Shown: positions 24,565 through 36,434 of the stretch, in pieces
Numbering within the stretch: position 1 is the first letter of the stretch
Layout: each line of letters starts with the position of its first letter
Source: Neonectria sp. B-13
Taxonomy: Eukaryota; Ascomycota; Sordariomycetes; Hypocreales; Nectriaceae
Length of the DNA stretch: 64,000 bases
Direction: 5' to 3'
Assembly (NCBI GenBank): GCA_002682825.1
Contig: NOKP01000026.1
Location: 434,001 to 498,000 of the forward strand
Program-made: the position numbers and the translations under genes
The notes under the pieces: model-generated
What the model saw: the letters and a program-made list of their open reading frames with translations, nothing else
The model's database searches: none
What the model was told of the DNA's origin: nothing

Positions 24565-25994
24565 CTACAGATACTCCTTCTTGGCAACCCGCTCGCAAAT
24601 GTCCTTCAGCGCCGTGGTGGCGTACTCGTAGTCCTCCAGGCCCAGGTACACCTGCGCGCTGATGCGCACCCAGAACCGGCCGCCGTGCACAAACAGCGAC
24701 AGGAACGTCTTGTAGTCGCTGATCAGCGTCTCCAGGATCCACTGGAACGCCTTGTTGGTGTCCTCGGCCGCCACCACCGTGTCGCCCTCCGCAGCCCCGG
24801 TGCCCTTCGCCGCAGCCCAGATGGGCAACGCGACGTTGGCCATGGCGCAGTTGCGCAGCGTGCCCGTGGCGTTCTCCATGACGGCCGTCTGTAGCCCGTC
24901 GGCCACCAGCTGGCTGCCCTTCTTGTTCAAGTCCCAGAGGTACGCCAGCACCGCGTCCTCGCCGCCCAGGACGTCCCGGCGCCAGGCGATGGCGTCCTTG
25001 ACGCACAGGTACGGCGAGTTGTCCAGGGTGCCGACGAACTCGAAGTTGCTGATGAAGGCCGACTTGGAGCTCGGCGGCAGCGGTGAGATGCGCGACCCCG
25101 TCTTGGGCACGTAGCCGTGGCTCGTGGCCAGCGTCGTCGGCAGCAGGTGCTGGTTGCGCTGCGGCGTGTACATGACGGCGCATCCGCGCGGCACGAAGAG
25201 CCACTTGTGGCAGTTGGACACGAAGAAGTCCGGGTCGGCCGCCGTGAGGTCCAGCTTGACCATGCCGACGCCCTGCGCGCCGTCCAACATGCTGAGCACC
25301 CCGAGCTCCCGGCAGGCCTTGATCATGGCCTCCCAGGGGAAGACGACGCCGGGCCGCGACGACACGACGTCGAAGATGCACACGCGCGCGCGCTTCCCGT
25401 CGGCCTCGAGCTGGGCCACGGCGGCGCGGAACTTGCTCAGGATCTCGTCATCCTCGAGGGGATACGTGATCTCGATCTCGTGCGTCGACAGCTTGCCCTG
25501 GTGGTAGTCGACCAGGTAGTCGGCGACCTTGCCGCAGGCCTCGTAGATGGTTGAGAAGCCGATGACGACGTCCTTGCCGTCCGGGTTCCACACCAGGTTG
25601 CGGAAGACGGTGTTGACGCCGACGGTCGCGTTGGGCACGAGGACGACCCCTTCCTCGGGCGCGTTTATGATCTTGGCCACGGCCCGTCGCGACTCATCGA
25701 GCAGCTTGGGGTATTCGTATCGGATGAAGGGGTCCGGTCGCGCCTCGGAAGCGTCCTGATACGCCCGGAGCTTGTCGCGGATGGCGATGGGATAGGTGCC
25801 AAAGGAGCCTAGAGCGGAAGCATGTGAGTCGACGAGAGAGGCATAGAAGAGTGGACAGGTCACTCACCGTGGTTGAGGTTCCTCCATTCCGGATCAAACA
25901 AGAACTCCTTGCGCATCTCACTGCCAAACACCGGAGCTGCGGGCTTCCCTCGGACGGGAAGCTCCTTTGAAGAGTTGTTGCCGATAGATCCCAT
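24565..25994 (-). CDS. PLP-dependent class V aminotransferase-fold lyase, Egt2-like (ergothioneine C-S lyase)
   Basis: Two exons, 25994-25868 and 25808-24565, with a 59 bp intron splitting the Gly codon of LNHGSFGTYP; 456 residues. The fold is class V aminotransferase/cysteine desulfurase. SMLDGAQGVGM (Asp 218) and SNCHKWLF, with the PLP-binding Lys at about 244, are clear. The layout matches fungal Egt2, which cleaves hercynylcysteine sulfoxide to ergothioneine: RNLNHGSFGTYP at the N-terminus, a Tyr at about 131 in STIYEACGK, FEFVGTLDNSPYLCVKDAI, and an Arg at about 424 in RFWVRISAQVYL. Related fungal enzymes are often labelled isopenicillin-N-epimerase-like, so a paralog with another substrate is possible. 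The Egt1 partner is not in this window. Confidence 0.8.
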
Positions 25995-26573
25995 TTTTTC
26001 TTACTTGCCAAGATGTCCTGAGAAGATTATGCCAATTCGCCTCCGGTACACGGCGGGCTCAAGGTTCCTCATATAAGCGTCCTGAGTGCGCTGTGGGTGA
26101 GTCAATTGCTAGTGACCTTTTATCTACCCCACTCCGCGATGCGTCAACGGCGCCCTTCTGCTCCACGCGAGATATCATGAAGAAACGGAATCAAGGCCGC
26201 AGATAGCCGCCTTGCAACCGAGATGTGACTGCTACGCTGGACGACGATCCTTGTTGGCGTACGAACATAACGGTTCCACGCTGTGTAGTCAGTGACTCTT
26301 TCGACAATTTGTCATCAGTATTCTTGCATCCGCCGATTGCGCTCCATGGTCACGTCTGGACGTCACAATCAAAGGCCACGTCAGTTCGCTAACGTGTGGA
26401 CGGAATTCAAATCATGATAACAATTCCAAGTCTGATTTGATTCCCTGATCCCCGGGATCCCAAACGCCTCATAAGTTATCGTAGCTGTCAAGCTTCTCTG
26501 TGGCATTGCCGGCATCTTTGCTGTAGTCCACTCCCATGCTCGCTCGTTATTGTCATAAAGGACCCAGCTCCGT
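25995..26573. other. intergenic, promoter of the Egt2-like gene
   Basis: Non-coding DNA between two minus-strand genes. I see no conserved frame or repeat. Confidence 0.5.
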
Positions 26574-29415
26574 CTATCCCTTGCATGACCACCTTGTGCC
26601 CCATCTCATCAGATCCCTGTCTATCGAAGGACTTAAAGACTCGTGAACCACGGGGCTGCCTTGACTCAGACCTGCCAATGCCAGCGCCGCGTTCGCTTCA
26701 TCTGGCCTGCTGCCTTGCTTTACCACGATGGTAGTGTCACCCTTGGCCATCTGCCACCAGCTAGGGACGTCCTGGAAGCTCTTGACTAGCGGGTCGTCGA
26801 GGTAGAAGGCATTCTTCTTATGAAATGCCATCGCCCCACGCATGTTGACCGAGATGGAAGCCAATGGCCCTGCCGGGGGGCTTTTGGGCTCCAGCGGCAC
26901 GGGCTTGCCGTAGCGCGAACCAGTCGAGCTGGGCGGCTGGGGTCTTAATGGCGGCAGTTCTAGCTCTGCCGCGGTAGGCCTGTATGCATCTGGGGCGGTC
27001 CGACGCTTGCCAACTGTAGGAATCACCACCTCTTCACCGTCAATCTTCTTCCGCTTCCTAAGTCGGGGGTTCGATTTGACTGAATCTAGGATGGAGCTCA
27101 TCTGCTCAATGGCAGGCGGAGGTTTCTTCGGGGTCCTAGTTGGCTTTGCAGGGCTTGCAGGTTCCGCAGGCTTGGGCTTTAGGCGAGACCGACCGTGGTT
27201 GGGGTTGAGCGTCGATGGAGGGTTCTTAGGCCTTTCAAGGGCGCCGGGGGCCGACTTGCGAGGGCGTTTGGGCCTGGTTCTGGGCTTGCTCGTCTTCTTC
27301 TCCGACTGTGGCGGAGTGTCATCAACCGTGGTAATTGGCGTAGGCGCCGATATTGAAGCTCGGCGCTCGGGTTGGTGTGACCCTGTAATTCTGTGAAGGT
27401 CACTCATAATCTTCAATGTCCAGTAGGCTCCTGTAACTTTGGTATCCCGAAGAGCGACGGGGTTGACAGGAGGTGGCTTCTTGATCTCAATCTTCTCTCC
27501 ATCCTCTGGGGCGCTGTTGGATTCTCGCTTCTTCTTGGGCTTGGGCGGCTCTGGTTCCTTCCATAGCTTGGGTATTTTGTCCTGTAGATCAGCAACCCAG
27601 GCGTCACAGTCCCACTCGATCCAATAGTCGATGATGTCTCCCCAGGAGCTTTCGGGTGGCTTCGTAAAATTGACAAACACAACCTTGCCTCCCTTGGTGT
27701 GAACTGCCTTGGCGAATTCGCGGACCATGACCTTGAGTCCATGTACTCGCAAGCTGGTGCCCAGAATAAGAAGCAAGTCTGGGCTGAGTGCCAAGTCGTG
27801 CGTGACAATAGGGCTGATTAAGTGTGAATTAGGATGCTCCTCGCCGTAAAGCACAATGTCGGGCCTGAGCTTGCCAACACCTAGGGCTCGTTTCCCTTTT
27901 TCCTCTCGGGCGGTGGTTGCACCGACGCAGTGAGGACATTCCGGCTGTTGTCCTGACATTGTCTCCAGTTCCCGGTCGTCGTCGTCCCATGAACAGACAC
28001 GACCGCACAAAAAGCATCTCAGGAGCTCCAGAGACCCGTGTAGGAAAACACACTCTACGCCCGAACGTGGCAGTTCCCGGCGAGGGTTTTTTTGGGGCGC
28101 TTTGGTGCTTTCTTGTGATGACTGTTCAGGCTCTTGGACGATAGGGGTCTCAGTTCCCTCTGATTGACTGGATTGAAACTGTTGACTTGGCTCTGAATCC
28201 GACGTCTGCTGGGTCTTCTCAGACGAGCCTTGGTCAGTGGCGACACTCGAAGCTTCTTCAGCCATCTTCTGAAGTTGAGCTATGTTGGCCGTTGATCGGC
28301 GTGAAAACCGTCCACGGCTGCCGGGACCGGCTTTTAGCGAAGTTGTAAGGCCAACCTTTTCCTCGATCTGGTCAATATTCTGGGTGTAGCAACGGACGAG
28401 CTTTCCTCGGTCTCTCAGGTGGCTGATGAAGCGATGGGAGCTCGTCGGCTTGATGTCCTTGACTTTCTGCCGCAAAGTCGTGGCAAAGGTGTAGAAGACG
28501 GAGGTGCGAATAGGATCCGACCAAATTGCCGCGTCAAACAAATCCTTGCCTTTCATGTTAGGTAGCGTGTTTCTCCCTGAGGCGGACACTTGGGATAGGC
28601 TAATGGGGTTTGTCGGAGGGGATTCATCGACCTCAGAAGGAGACGTGCTGCGACGACTGGAGTTGTCTTCCAAGGGCAAGTCGGCGTCAAAGGGATCGAA
28701 GAGACCGGGCGGCGGGCTTGAAAGAGGCGATGAGCTGGGTGGGACCGTGACATCGGCGAGACGGCTCCGATAGCGCGTTCGGAACCCGGTAGGCGGTATA
28801 ATGAGGTCCTCTGGGGGCGGAGAGGACAGAGGTGAAGTCGTGGGTTGTGCGACTGAGATGGAATACCGGGTTGTTCGGGGTGTGATTAAAGACCGTGTCT
28901 CTCGTCGTTGTGGCAGGTGCTCCTCCTCCTCCTCGATCTTAGCGACCAATTCGTCTTCATCCTGAGCTGGGGAGTCGAGCTGGACTTGGATTTCTTCTTG
29001 GATCTCTTCAGATTTATTGCCAGGATCAGATGTGGTGTCACAAGACAGCCTTCGTCGTTTGCTTGCTCGGCCATTATCGTAACCGCCCGCTTGCTTGTCG
29101 TTGATGTCGCTCTGGAGGGCCTGTTCAGCTTGACGCGCCTGGCGAGCAGCGGCATCGAATTGGGATTGTATCAGCGAGTAGAGGCCGTTCTCGGAGCGGA
29201 AGTCCTATGAAAGTCAGCGTCGGGTTTCTCGCGGTCCCCGCGAAGCTCTGCCAGGAAGCGAAGCGGGGAACAAGGCACCAGGCACATACAGGAATGCCCG
29301 AGTTGGTGCTGATGCCGGCGCCGGTGACGACCACGACCTTGCGCGCCTTGAGCAGCGCATTGGCGATTCCCTGGAGAAGCTCGTGGGAGTCTGGCTGGAC
29401 GTGTGTGGTCGGCAT
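26574..29415 (-). CDS. Sir2-family NAD-dependent histone deacetylase, Hst3/Hst4 type
   Basis: Two exons, 29415-29290 and 29204-26574, with an 85 bp intron that splits GAGISTNSGIP from DFRS exactly; 918 residues. The Sir2 core is complete: NAD-binding GAGIS and DFRSENGLYSLI (33-54), YTQNID (about 316), catalytic His about 431 in VFLHGSLE, four zinc Cys (about 439, 442, 465, 468), LRPDIVLYGE, and LGTSLRVHG. The SxNGLYSL...GKDLFDA pattern is that of Hst3/Hst4, which deacetylate histone H3 Lys56. Unusual: about 200 residues of acidic and Pro/Ser-rich sequence sit between GLYSLI and GKDLFDA, and about 95 more between TQNIDQIEEKVG and VFLHG. The C-terminal 400 residues are basic and Pro-rich, with nuclear-localisation-like clusters (PKKKR, RKRKK). 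Nuclear action is inferred. Confidence 0.93.
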
Positions 29416-30301
29416 CGTAGGCGGAGGCGGGCGGAGGCGGGCGAGGAGCAGCCCGCCGCGTCGCGCGTTAAGTCGAGCGATTCCTCACGACGCAGCGTCT
29501 TTACGTGCGGTGGCCGGGTGCAAGTCTCGCGAGGAAAGTCGGCGGACAGCGTCCACGGGGCTGTAAAGTTATGTAGGAGACACGGAACGCCTCGGCATTG
29601 CGCGTTTGGGGGGGAATTCGAGTCGGGAGAGTGAGCGAGATCTGAGCTGGGCTGTTGTGGTCCGACCTTCAAAGAGCAGCGGCTGGCGTCATGGGATCGC
29701 GGGCGGAAGCAGCGCGACGTCGTAGTGGAGCAGGGAGCGACCGCGGAGTGAGAGGGTAAGTCGAGAGTGAGAGCGAGAGAACAAAATTCCCTCTGCGGTT
29801 GAACCAAAAACCGCCAGCGCGAGCGGTGAAGTCTTGAGGCGTCTCGTCCTTCTAGGTGGAAGAGAAGTGGCGTTTGCGAACTTGAGGTTGGTTGTGTTCG
29901 GCGATGCGAATCCAAGACGCGATAGGTCGGTCGGGCCCTGGACCTGAGCTGGGGCCTCCATTGTTGATCTCGGGGCTACTGACGCGCTGGAGCCATCGCT
30001 ATCGATAAGCCCACAGGGCGGCCAGCCACTGTTCTTTAGTGAGGTGGGCGGTGTGGGCTGTTCCGGCCAGGATATTCGCAGTGGGATGCTCTTTTCCGGC
30101 GGGATCGTGGATGGTGCGACTCCGCTCACGACGCCAAACAAACGTCTCTCGATTCGTTGTTTGCGGCCAACTCACAGAGTCACAGCAATGGACTGTGAAT
30201 GGGGGAGTTATAAATCTATCCTCTAGGCTAGCTTTTTATTTTTAATATCTATATCTTAACTCAGCTCCATCTATCGTACAAACTGCCTTTCGTCTTCTAT
30301 T
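29416..30301. other. intergenic, promoter of the Sir2-family gene
   Basis: GC-rich sequence upstream of the Hst-like start, ending in an AT-rich tract (about 30200-30260) that is probably the 3' end of the sedolisin transcript. Open frames here (for example 29214-29915 minus) overlap in several frames and lack motifs. Confidence 0.5.
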
Positions 30302-32083
30302 CTACAACTTGATCAAGACATCGAACAGCTTTTGGAAATCATATGGAACGCCCAGGCCCGTCATGGCATCATACCCCTTCGTCGCCGGCCACCCACCCAC
30401 AAGCCCGCCCTCACTGAAATCGCACGAATAGCTCTGGCCCTTGGTCACGTCCTGCAGCACCGCCTGCACTTCCTCCGAGTATAGCGCCTCGTTCAGCCAA
30501 CCCAGCACCCGCTTGCCCTGCCGCACCCGCGCGTCGTTGATGAGTGCAACCATGGCCGCGATGACGGGCGTGCTCGCGCTGGTGCCGCGGAGGAGCGTCG
30601 CCTGTCCGCCCTGTCGGACCACGAAGCTGCTTGCTACCGCCGAGATGTCCGGCACCGCCCGGAAGCTGGCGTTATAGTAGCCGTCCAGGGTCCCGTTGAG
30701 CTGCTTGACGTAGCTCTTAACTGCAGCGTCCTGCCATGGCTCGCGGGGGAAGTACTGCGAGAAGCCCCCGCCGCTGAATTCTGCTCCCTCGGGAGGGTCC
30801 CGGACGTTGGTCACGCCGCCGACGCTCGTCACCCACGGGCATGTCGCCGGGAAAACGGACATGGCAACGTCCCGGTTGGAGCCATCGTTAGTACGGCAGT
30901 TGGAGTTGCTGGAGCCCTTGGCACCTCCGTCACCAGAGGCCACCAGGATAGTGGTTCCGCGTGCGGTGAGCAGGCCTAAGAGAGCACACGTGCGCTCAGC
31001 GTATAGACGCGGCACCGAGACCTCATTGTCGGCGTATGAGATGGAGAGCACATGGGGAAGCTCGTCATCGGGCATGTCCAGGAGGTACTCGACGAATTCG
31101 AGGTAAGGCTCGTTGTCCGATTGACTCATAGGCACTTGCGTGCCATTGTTATCCAGCTTGATTCCTCTGCCGCTTGCCAGATGATAGGTAATCTCGGTGG
31201 GATAACCGACCCCCATGGCGTATTGGACATCGAGAGCAGCTTCCCCACCTGATTCGGAAAGCACCTGCGAGTTTTGGCCCCCATTGAGCACTTCGACTGA
31301 GTAATTGTAGCCCTTGGCGTAGAGGTCGGGGGCCAGGATCTTGAGGAACGCGTCGCTGTCCTGGTAGTTGGCATATTCCTCGAGAAAGCCTGCAACCCCC
31401 AGACGGATCGAGGATGTGTTGTCGGGCGTCGTGTAGTTGATGTTGTACAGCTTGCGGAGGCAGTCGGGCGTGACGACGGTGCTGCAGGCGGCGTCTCGCT
31501 TCTTGAGAATGTTGAGCTCAATGAGCATGTCGGGCGTCATGTCCGGGTCGGGAGAGGTCAACTCCTTCTTGGGGCGCATGAAGTTGGCTAGGGGGTGGAT
31601 GAAGCTGATGGCGTCAAAGACGGACTCCGGCACCGAGTACTCCTGCGTACGAAGCACAGGTTCCTTGCTCTCGAACTGGAAATATCCTATCGTCGTGTCC
31701 AAAAGCGACTGGACTTCCTCGACGGTCGCCTTGACATGGATCCAGTCCCTATCTGCGGTGGCCTTCCCTGCCAGCCCATTGTCCTTTAGCCACGCCAGCA
31801 CCTCGTTGACGTCTCCTTCATCGGGGTCCCGGAGCGCCTGGGCTTCCTCCTGGGTGAGATAGCTTTCGCAATTATCGGCCTTGGTGCCTATTTTTGTCCT
31901 GAGAGAATCGATGTCCGGCTGCCGCAGCGCCAATGACAGTTGCAACCGTTGATTCGGATCAGGTGTTTTGTCAATCTTTTCCCAGCCGGTTGGCAGAACC
32001 GGTGTGTCCTCGAGGAGCTGGAGGAGGCCGGCAGCACTTTGGCCAGCCAGGGCCAGCGCTGTGAACAAAGACCTAGAAATCAT
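30302..32083 (-). CDS. secreted sedolisin / tripeptidyl-peptidase (S53)
   Basis: Single exon, 593 residues. The N-terminus MISRSLFTALALAGQSAAG is a signal peptide. An activation propeptide spans about 20-195 (VEEVQSLLDTTIGYFQ is the typical pro-domain signature), and the catalytic domain starts near CSTVVTPDCLRKLYNI. The S53 catalytic residues are all present: Glu 281 and Asp 285 in GGEAALDVQYAMG, oxyanion Asp 385 in ASGDGGAKG, and Ser 502 in RGTSASTP. The calcium site lies in the C-terminal DVTKG...GYDAMTGLG stretch. Such acid proteases remove tripeptides or cleave proteins outside the cell; the substrate range cannot be read from sequence. Divergent from the PLP/rhodanese gene across a 2.4 kb intergenic region. 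Confidence 0.96.
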   Translation of the reverse strand: MISRSLFTALALAGQSAAGLLQLLEDTPVLPTGWEKIDKTPDPNQRLQLSLALRQPDIDSLRTKIGTKADNCESYLTQEEAQALRDPDEGDVNEVLAWLKDNGLAGKATADRDWIHVKATVEEVQSLLDTTIGYFQFESKEPVLRTQEYSVPESVFDAISFIHPLANFMRPKKELTSPDPDMTPDMLIELNILKKRDAACSTVVTPDCLRKLYNINYTTPDNTSSIRLGVAGFLEEYANYQDSDAFLKILAPDLYAKGYNYSVEVLNGGQNSQVLSESGGEAALDVQYAMGVGYPTEITYHLASGRGIKLDNNGTQVPMSQSDNEPYLEFVEYLLDMPDDELPHVLSISYADNEVSVPRLYAERTCALLGLLTARGTTILVASGDGGAKGSSNSNCRTNDGSNRDVAMSVFPATCPWVTSVGGVTNVRDPPEGAEFSGGGFSQYFPREPWQDAAVKSYVKQLNGTLDGYYNASFRAVPDISAVASSFVVRQGGQATLLRGTSASTPVIAAMVALINDARVRQGKRVLGWLNEALYSEEVQAVLQDVTKGQSYSCDFSEGGLVGGWPATKGYDAMTGLGVPYDFQKLFDVLIKL

Positions 32084-34478
32084 GATTGATGATTGATGTG
32101 AAGGCCTGGGAACATGAGACCCGGCGTGGATGAGCGATACGAGTGTTATTTACATTGCTGCGATCTGCACGTTGGGACCAACAGACCCTTGACGTATTCA
32201 AGACACGGCACCACCCAGGCTGCAACGTGAATACGGGCGATCCCGTTCATCATTCATATAATATTCGCGAGATTCGCGACGGAAGTATCTTTCGTTGGAG
32301 TATGATGGCATACCAGGCAGGCTTGGCGTGGTTCACTGGTTCGGCAGTTCCCTTCTTGGCGGCGTCTCCGACGGGAGAGGGCAGCAGCTTAAAGTGAGCA
32401 TGAAATCAAGGGTGTCAGGACCCACCGGTACTTGACGGGAAACGGGCGGGAAACAGGCCGTTGATGGGTTGTTTGAAAGGGGGATCTACATCAAACACGG
32501 AAACACGGTGTCACGGTGCCCGAATATCCCCTTTGTTGAGGTCATTGCCGCACATCGCAATTTCCATTCCACTGGAAGAAAAATGCCGGACAAAAAGATG
32601 GTAGGACGGCCATGCGGCAAAACTCTCGACTGGGAATCAACCCAAGCATAGTTAAACAAGTGGCAAGACAGGAACGGAAAGCTCCATTACCTCCTCAGAC
32701 AGACACCTGCATGCATGAATCCATCCAAGAACGGGCGCTGGTACGGCTTTGTCACGGGCAAACCGTGTCCCACGACTGGCCGAGCTCGATGCCAACGGGG
32801 ACATGCAGCGGGTGTCTTGTCTTGTCTCTTACATCACCGTGGGTCGGGCTCAGCCGAGGCCACGCCAAAGGGTCCATCCAGTTTCGTATCCATGCACTGC
32901 CAGATCAATTCCACCCAGCCATACCTTTGTGCGCCCACGCGAGAGCGAGAAATGACTCGACGAAACGGCTCGTCAAGAAAATCAGAATTTTTGCTTCGAC
33001 CCGGGCTGAAGGAAACTGTCTTGTCTCTCTGGCTAGACCTCGCTAGACCAGTTGGCTTGGCCAATTACGGCACCTGCAATTTGTGACGATGTCGAGTTTG
33101 TGACGGCAAGATATTCTTACGGGAAAGGTTCTGGCGTCTCTCCACCTCTGGATCCACTGGGGCTGGCTTGGCAGCGATGGCGGCGGGCCGCTAGTGCCCA
33201 CCAATCATGCTTCCGTCTCGGCACGTCGACTCGCTTAAATGCATCTTGAGCCGAAACAGGTCTGGTCTGCTCAGAGGTATGCGTCTAAACGGACGCGCTC
33301 ACCTGACCGCGCACGAGATGTGACAAACTCCCCGAGCAACTCCCCGAAAGAAACGCACAAGGAGATGAGCCTCAAGTCCTCGACCAACGTCGGCAACCAC
33401 CACGCAGCAGAACATTGATAACGGCGGCAAGGACTTCCGCAGGACAGTGACTCCAACTATGAAGGCAACGATGAATCCAACGCGAATCCTGCAGGCGGGT
33501 CACTCGGGCTTACGGTACCTTGTCCCCGAAAAGACCGGGCCCTTTTCGTTCTCTCACTGACCCCCATGCCTTACTCAAGCCATTAACCGACCAGTCCTGG
33601 CCACATGCTTCGTCCAAAGCCTCCCCCGCTGGGCCCGCCCCCTCAGACTAGACAACAGACCAGACTTATTTCATCCTGGCGCCCCGTTTAAAGGTCGACG
33701 GACACGGTGATTTGCTCCCCGGCGGATCGCTGTCGTACATTGCTCGCAGCACATGCCTCTCGGCTGGCCACTCACACCCGGCTCGCGACGCCTACCCCAC
33801 CGACATTCCCACCGCCACGCTCCACACCACATCACAGCTGTTCAAGTTTGTCAAACCCACCGCCGAGGGCCCGAAGGACACGACGACGACCCGACGACAC
33901 GCTAACCTCACCCGTGCTCGCCCTGCAAACCTCTCCACGACATTGGTCCGGCGCCCTCGTCTCGTTGGTCTCTGCCCAGTCAAACCAGGATCGGGCGACT
34001 ACCACATGCGGCTGCGTGGTTTCTTGGGATCCTTCTCGCCAATTGTAATGCTTCGTGTCCCACGATGCCCAGCGTTCTGCGCGGGATGTTGGCGCTCAGG
34101 TACTTCGTAAGCCGTACCTGGGCTGAAAAAAATGACATCCCATCACCGCCACCGTGCTTGCGGGGAAGACGACGGATGCAGCTTCGTGAGAGGTTCCATC
34201 TGGATGCTTTAAATTTTCGCTCTGTCCCATCTTTTCCTCCCGTCTTTTCCTTCCGTCTAACGTTCCTCCCATCTCCTGGTCTCCCATCCTCATTGCCCTC
34301 CTCCTCTCTATTCTCTTATATTGCCATCGACTTCGCCTCTCTTCCAACTCTCTCCCACCTCTCCTTCTCCCTCTTCCTCCTCCATCTTCATCCTCACCTT
34401 CTTCTCCGTTCTATTCCACCTAGCATCTCTTTGTAGCTCTAAATATCGAGCATCACCAAGTGCTTCAATCACTTAAAA
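32084..34478. other. intergenic between divergent genes
   Basis: 2.4 kb that must hold the promoters of the sedolisin (minus) and the PLP/rhodanese gene (plus). From about 34215 to 34440 the plus strand is strongly pyrimidine-rich (TCCCATC, CTTCCTCC and similar), followed by ATATCGAGCATCACCAAG just before the ATG, a typical leader. No other gene is supportable. Confidence 0.55.
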
Positions 34479-36434
34479 ATGGCGGGCCCAGACCACCTCA
34501 ATGTCTTCACTGGGCCGGACTCAGTCCGCAAGTACTTTGACCCTGAGTTTTCTCCTCCTCTCCCGCTTGTCGAGATTCCCGAATCCATCAATCCCTTTCG
34601 AGGAGATGGCGTTCGCATCTATGCCAAGATGATGTCGATGCATCCGGCCACCAACGTCAAGGTCATGCCAGGTTGGTTCCTTTGACCCACTATAAATGGT
34701 GTTCCAGTGGCTGATTTTAGCCATGTGCTCCAGCTATGAACCTCTTGGAAAAGGGCATTGAGCCTGGAACGACAAAGACTGTTGTCGAGAGTAGCTCGGG
34801 CTCCACCGTCATCTCCATGGCCATGGTCGCCCGTGCCTTTCACGGCATCGATGACGTCCACGCCTTTCTCAGTAACAAGACGAGCGAAACGAAACTGCGC
34901 CTCATGCAGTTCTTCGGTCTCGACGTGTAAGAACTCTTACCGGTTTGCCACTGAACACACGCTAAGAAACATGGGTATAAAGCACTCTGATTGGTGGTCC
35001 CTCACAGCCCACACCCGTGGATGAGCGGGGTGGAATCCGCGCTGCCGCTCGTAAGGCTGCTGAGTCGGATTCGGTCTGCAGTCCCAACCAGTACATTAAC
35101 GACGATGTAAGTTATCCTACCAACTCTCAAAATATCATTCCCTAGGCCCAAATACTGATGTGATAATTCCTAGAACTGGAAGTCTCATGTCCGCTGGACA
35201 GGCCCTCAGATTCACCGACAGCTCCCAGAAATCAATGTCATCGTTGCGTCCATGGGAACAGCTGGTAAGTGTTGATGCTACTGTACAATGGCACTTGACC
35301 TAACATCGCCTCGATAGGCACCATGACTGGCCTGGGTACCTACTTCAAGCAGGCGAAGCCATCTGTCTACCGCATTGCGTAAGCACTATGTCTCAAACCC
35401 ACTGCATCCAAGAGCACAACTAACTTGCCTTTACAGTGTCTGCACCAACGCCGGAGAGCGAGTCCCTGGCCCTCGCGAGTATTCACTCATGGAAGAGGTC
35501 AAGTTCCCATACAAGGCTGCCCATGATGTCCTCGAGGAGGTCGGAGCCAAGGACTCCTACGCACTCTCGCTGGATCTCTCCCGGCAGGGAATTGTTTGCG
35601 GTCCTTCCTCGGGAATCACTCTCAAGGGCCTTTTCCAGCGTATCGAAAAGATGAAGCAGGAGGGAACTCTTTCCAAGCTTGCTGGACCAGATGGAGAGGT
35701 TCACTGCGTCTTCATGTGCAGCGATCTCCCCTACCAGTATCTGAACGAGTACTTTGACCAGCTGGGGCCTGAGAAGTTCCGTCCCCTGCGCAACGAGGTA
35801 CGTAAACATGGCACAAGTGGTAATTTAATCAAGGCTAACGACCACATGACAGTGCCTGAGACGGGTTGACCTCTACCGATATGATGACAGCTGGGAGCTT
35901 GAGGCTCTCTCTGCTCTGTCGAGCTTTTTCTCCATTCACCCTCTGGGCACCCACGACACTGTGCTCTCACTTGCGGACCAGATCGACAAGGCTCTGACTT
36001 CCAGACCCAACACCCAGATTCTGGACTTCCGCCGCTCATCCGACTATGATGCCTTCCACCTTCCCAACTCGGTCAACATCCCTCTAGAGACCCTCAGAGA
36101 CGGTGCCTCCCGGGGCAGCCCTTTCGCCAACCCTGCGGATGACTGCGCCATGCTTGAGGAGCTCTGGCTCGAACTTGAGGACCTCTTCACCGTCAAGGAC
36201 AAGGCCGGCAAGCGCAATGCCAGCGCTGAGGCCTTGATGGCCGTCCTTCGGGGTAAGAAGGTTCTGACGGTATGCTACGACGGTGACAGCGCCAGAGTCG
36301 CCAACAGCGTCCTCCGAGCCAAGGGCGTCGACGCGGAGAGTATCCGTGGCGGTTACAGTGCCCTGGAGAAGTTGCAGATGCCATGCAATGATACTTGCAA
36401 GGTCGCCGCCCTCCCTTTCTCTGTGGAGGTTTAG
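34479..36434 (+). CDS. cysteine-synthase-like PLP enzyme fused to a rhodanese domain
   Basis: Seven exons: 34479-34671, 34734-34926, 34983-35106, 35174-35264, 35318-35378, 35437-35797 and 35853-36434; 534 residues, with every junction keeping frame. Residues 1-340 are a fold-type II PLP enzyme of the cysteine synthase/cystathionine beta-synthase family. The PLP Lys is probably K61 in TNVKVMPAMNLLEK, the substrate/cofactor loop is ESSSGSTV, and the phosphate loop is GTAGTMTGLG. The last ~170 residues are a rhodanese domain (ILDFRRSSDYDAFHLPNSVN), with active-loop Cys 482 in VCYDGDSAR and RGGYSALE. Sulfur transfer between a PLP-bound amino acid and the rhodanese Cys is a reasonable inference, but the real substrate is unknown. 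Cytosolic, as no targeting signal is visible. Related fusions exist in other filamentous fungi. Confidence 0.9.

Noticed and set aside
24554..25381. Long open frame (275 codons) overlapping the Egt2-like gene on the same strand
   Set aside because: Arg/Gly/His-rich shadow frame of a GC-rich gene; the PLP-enzyme frame has all the motifs.
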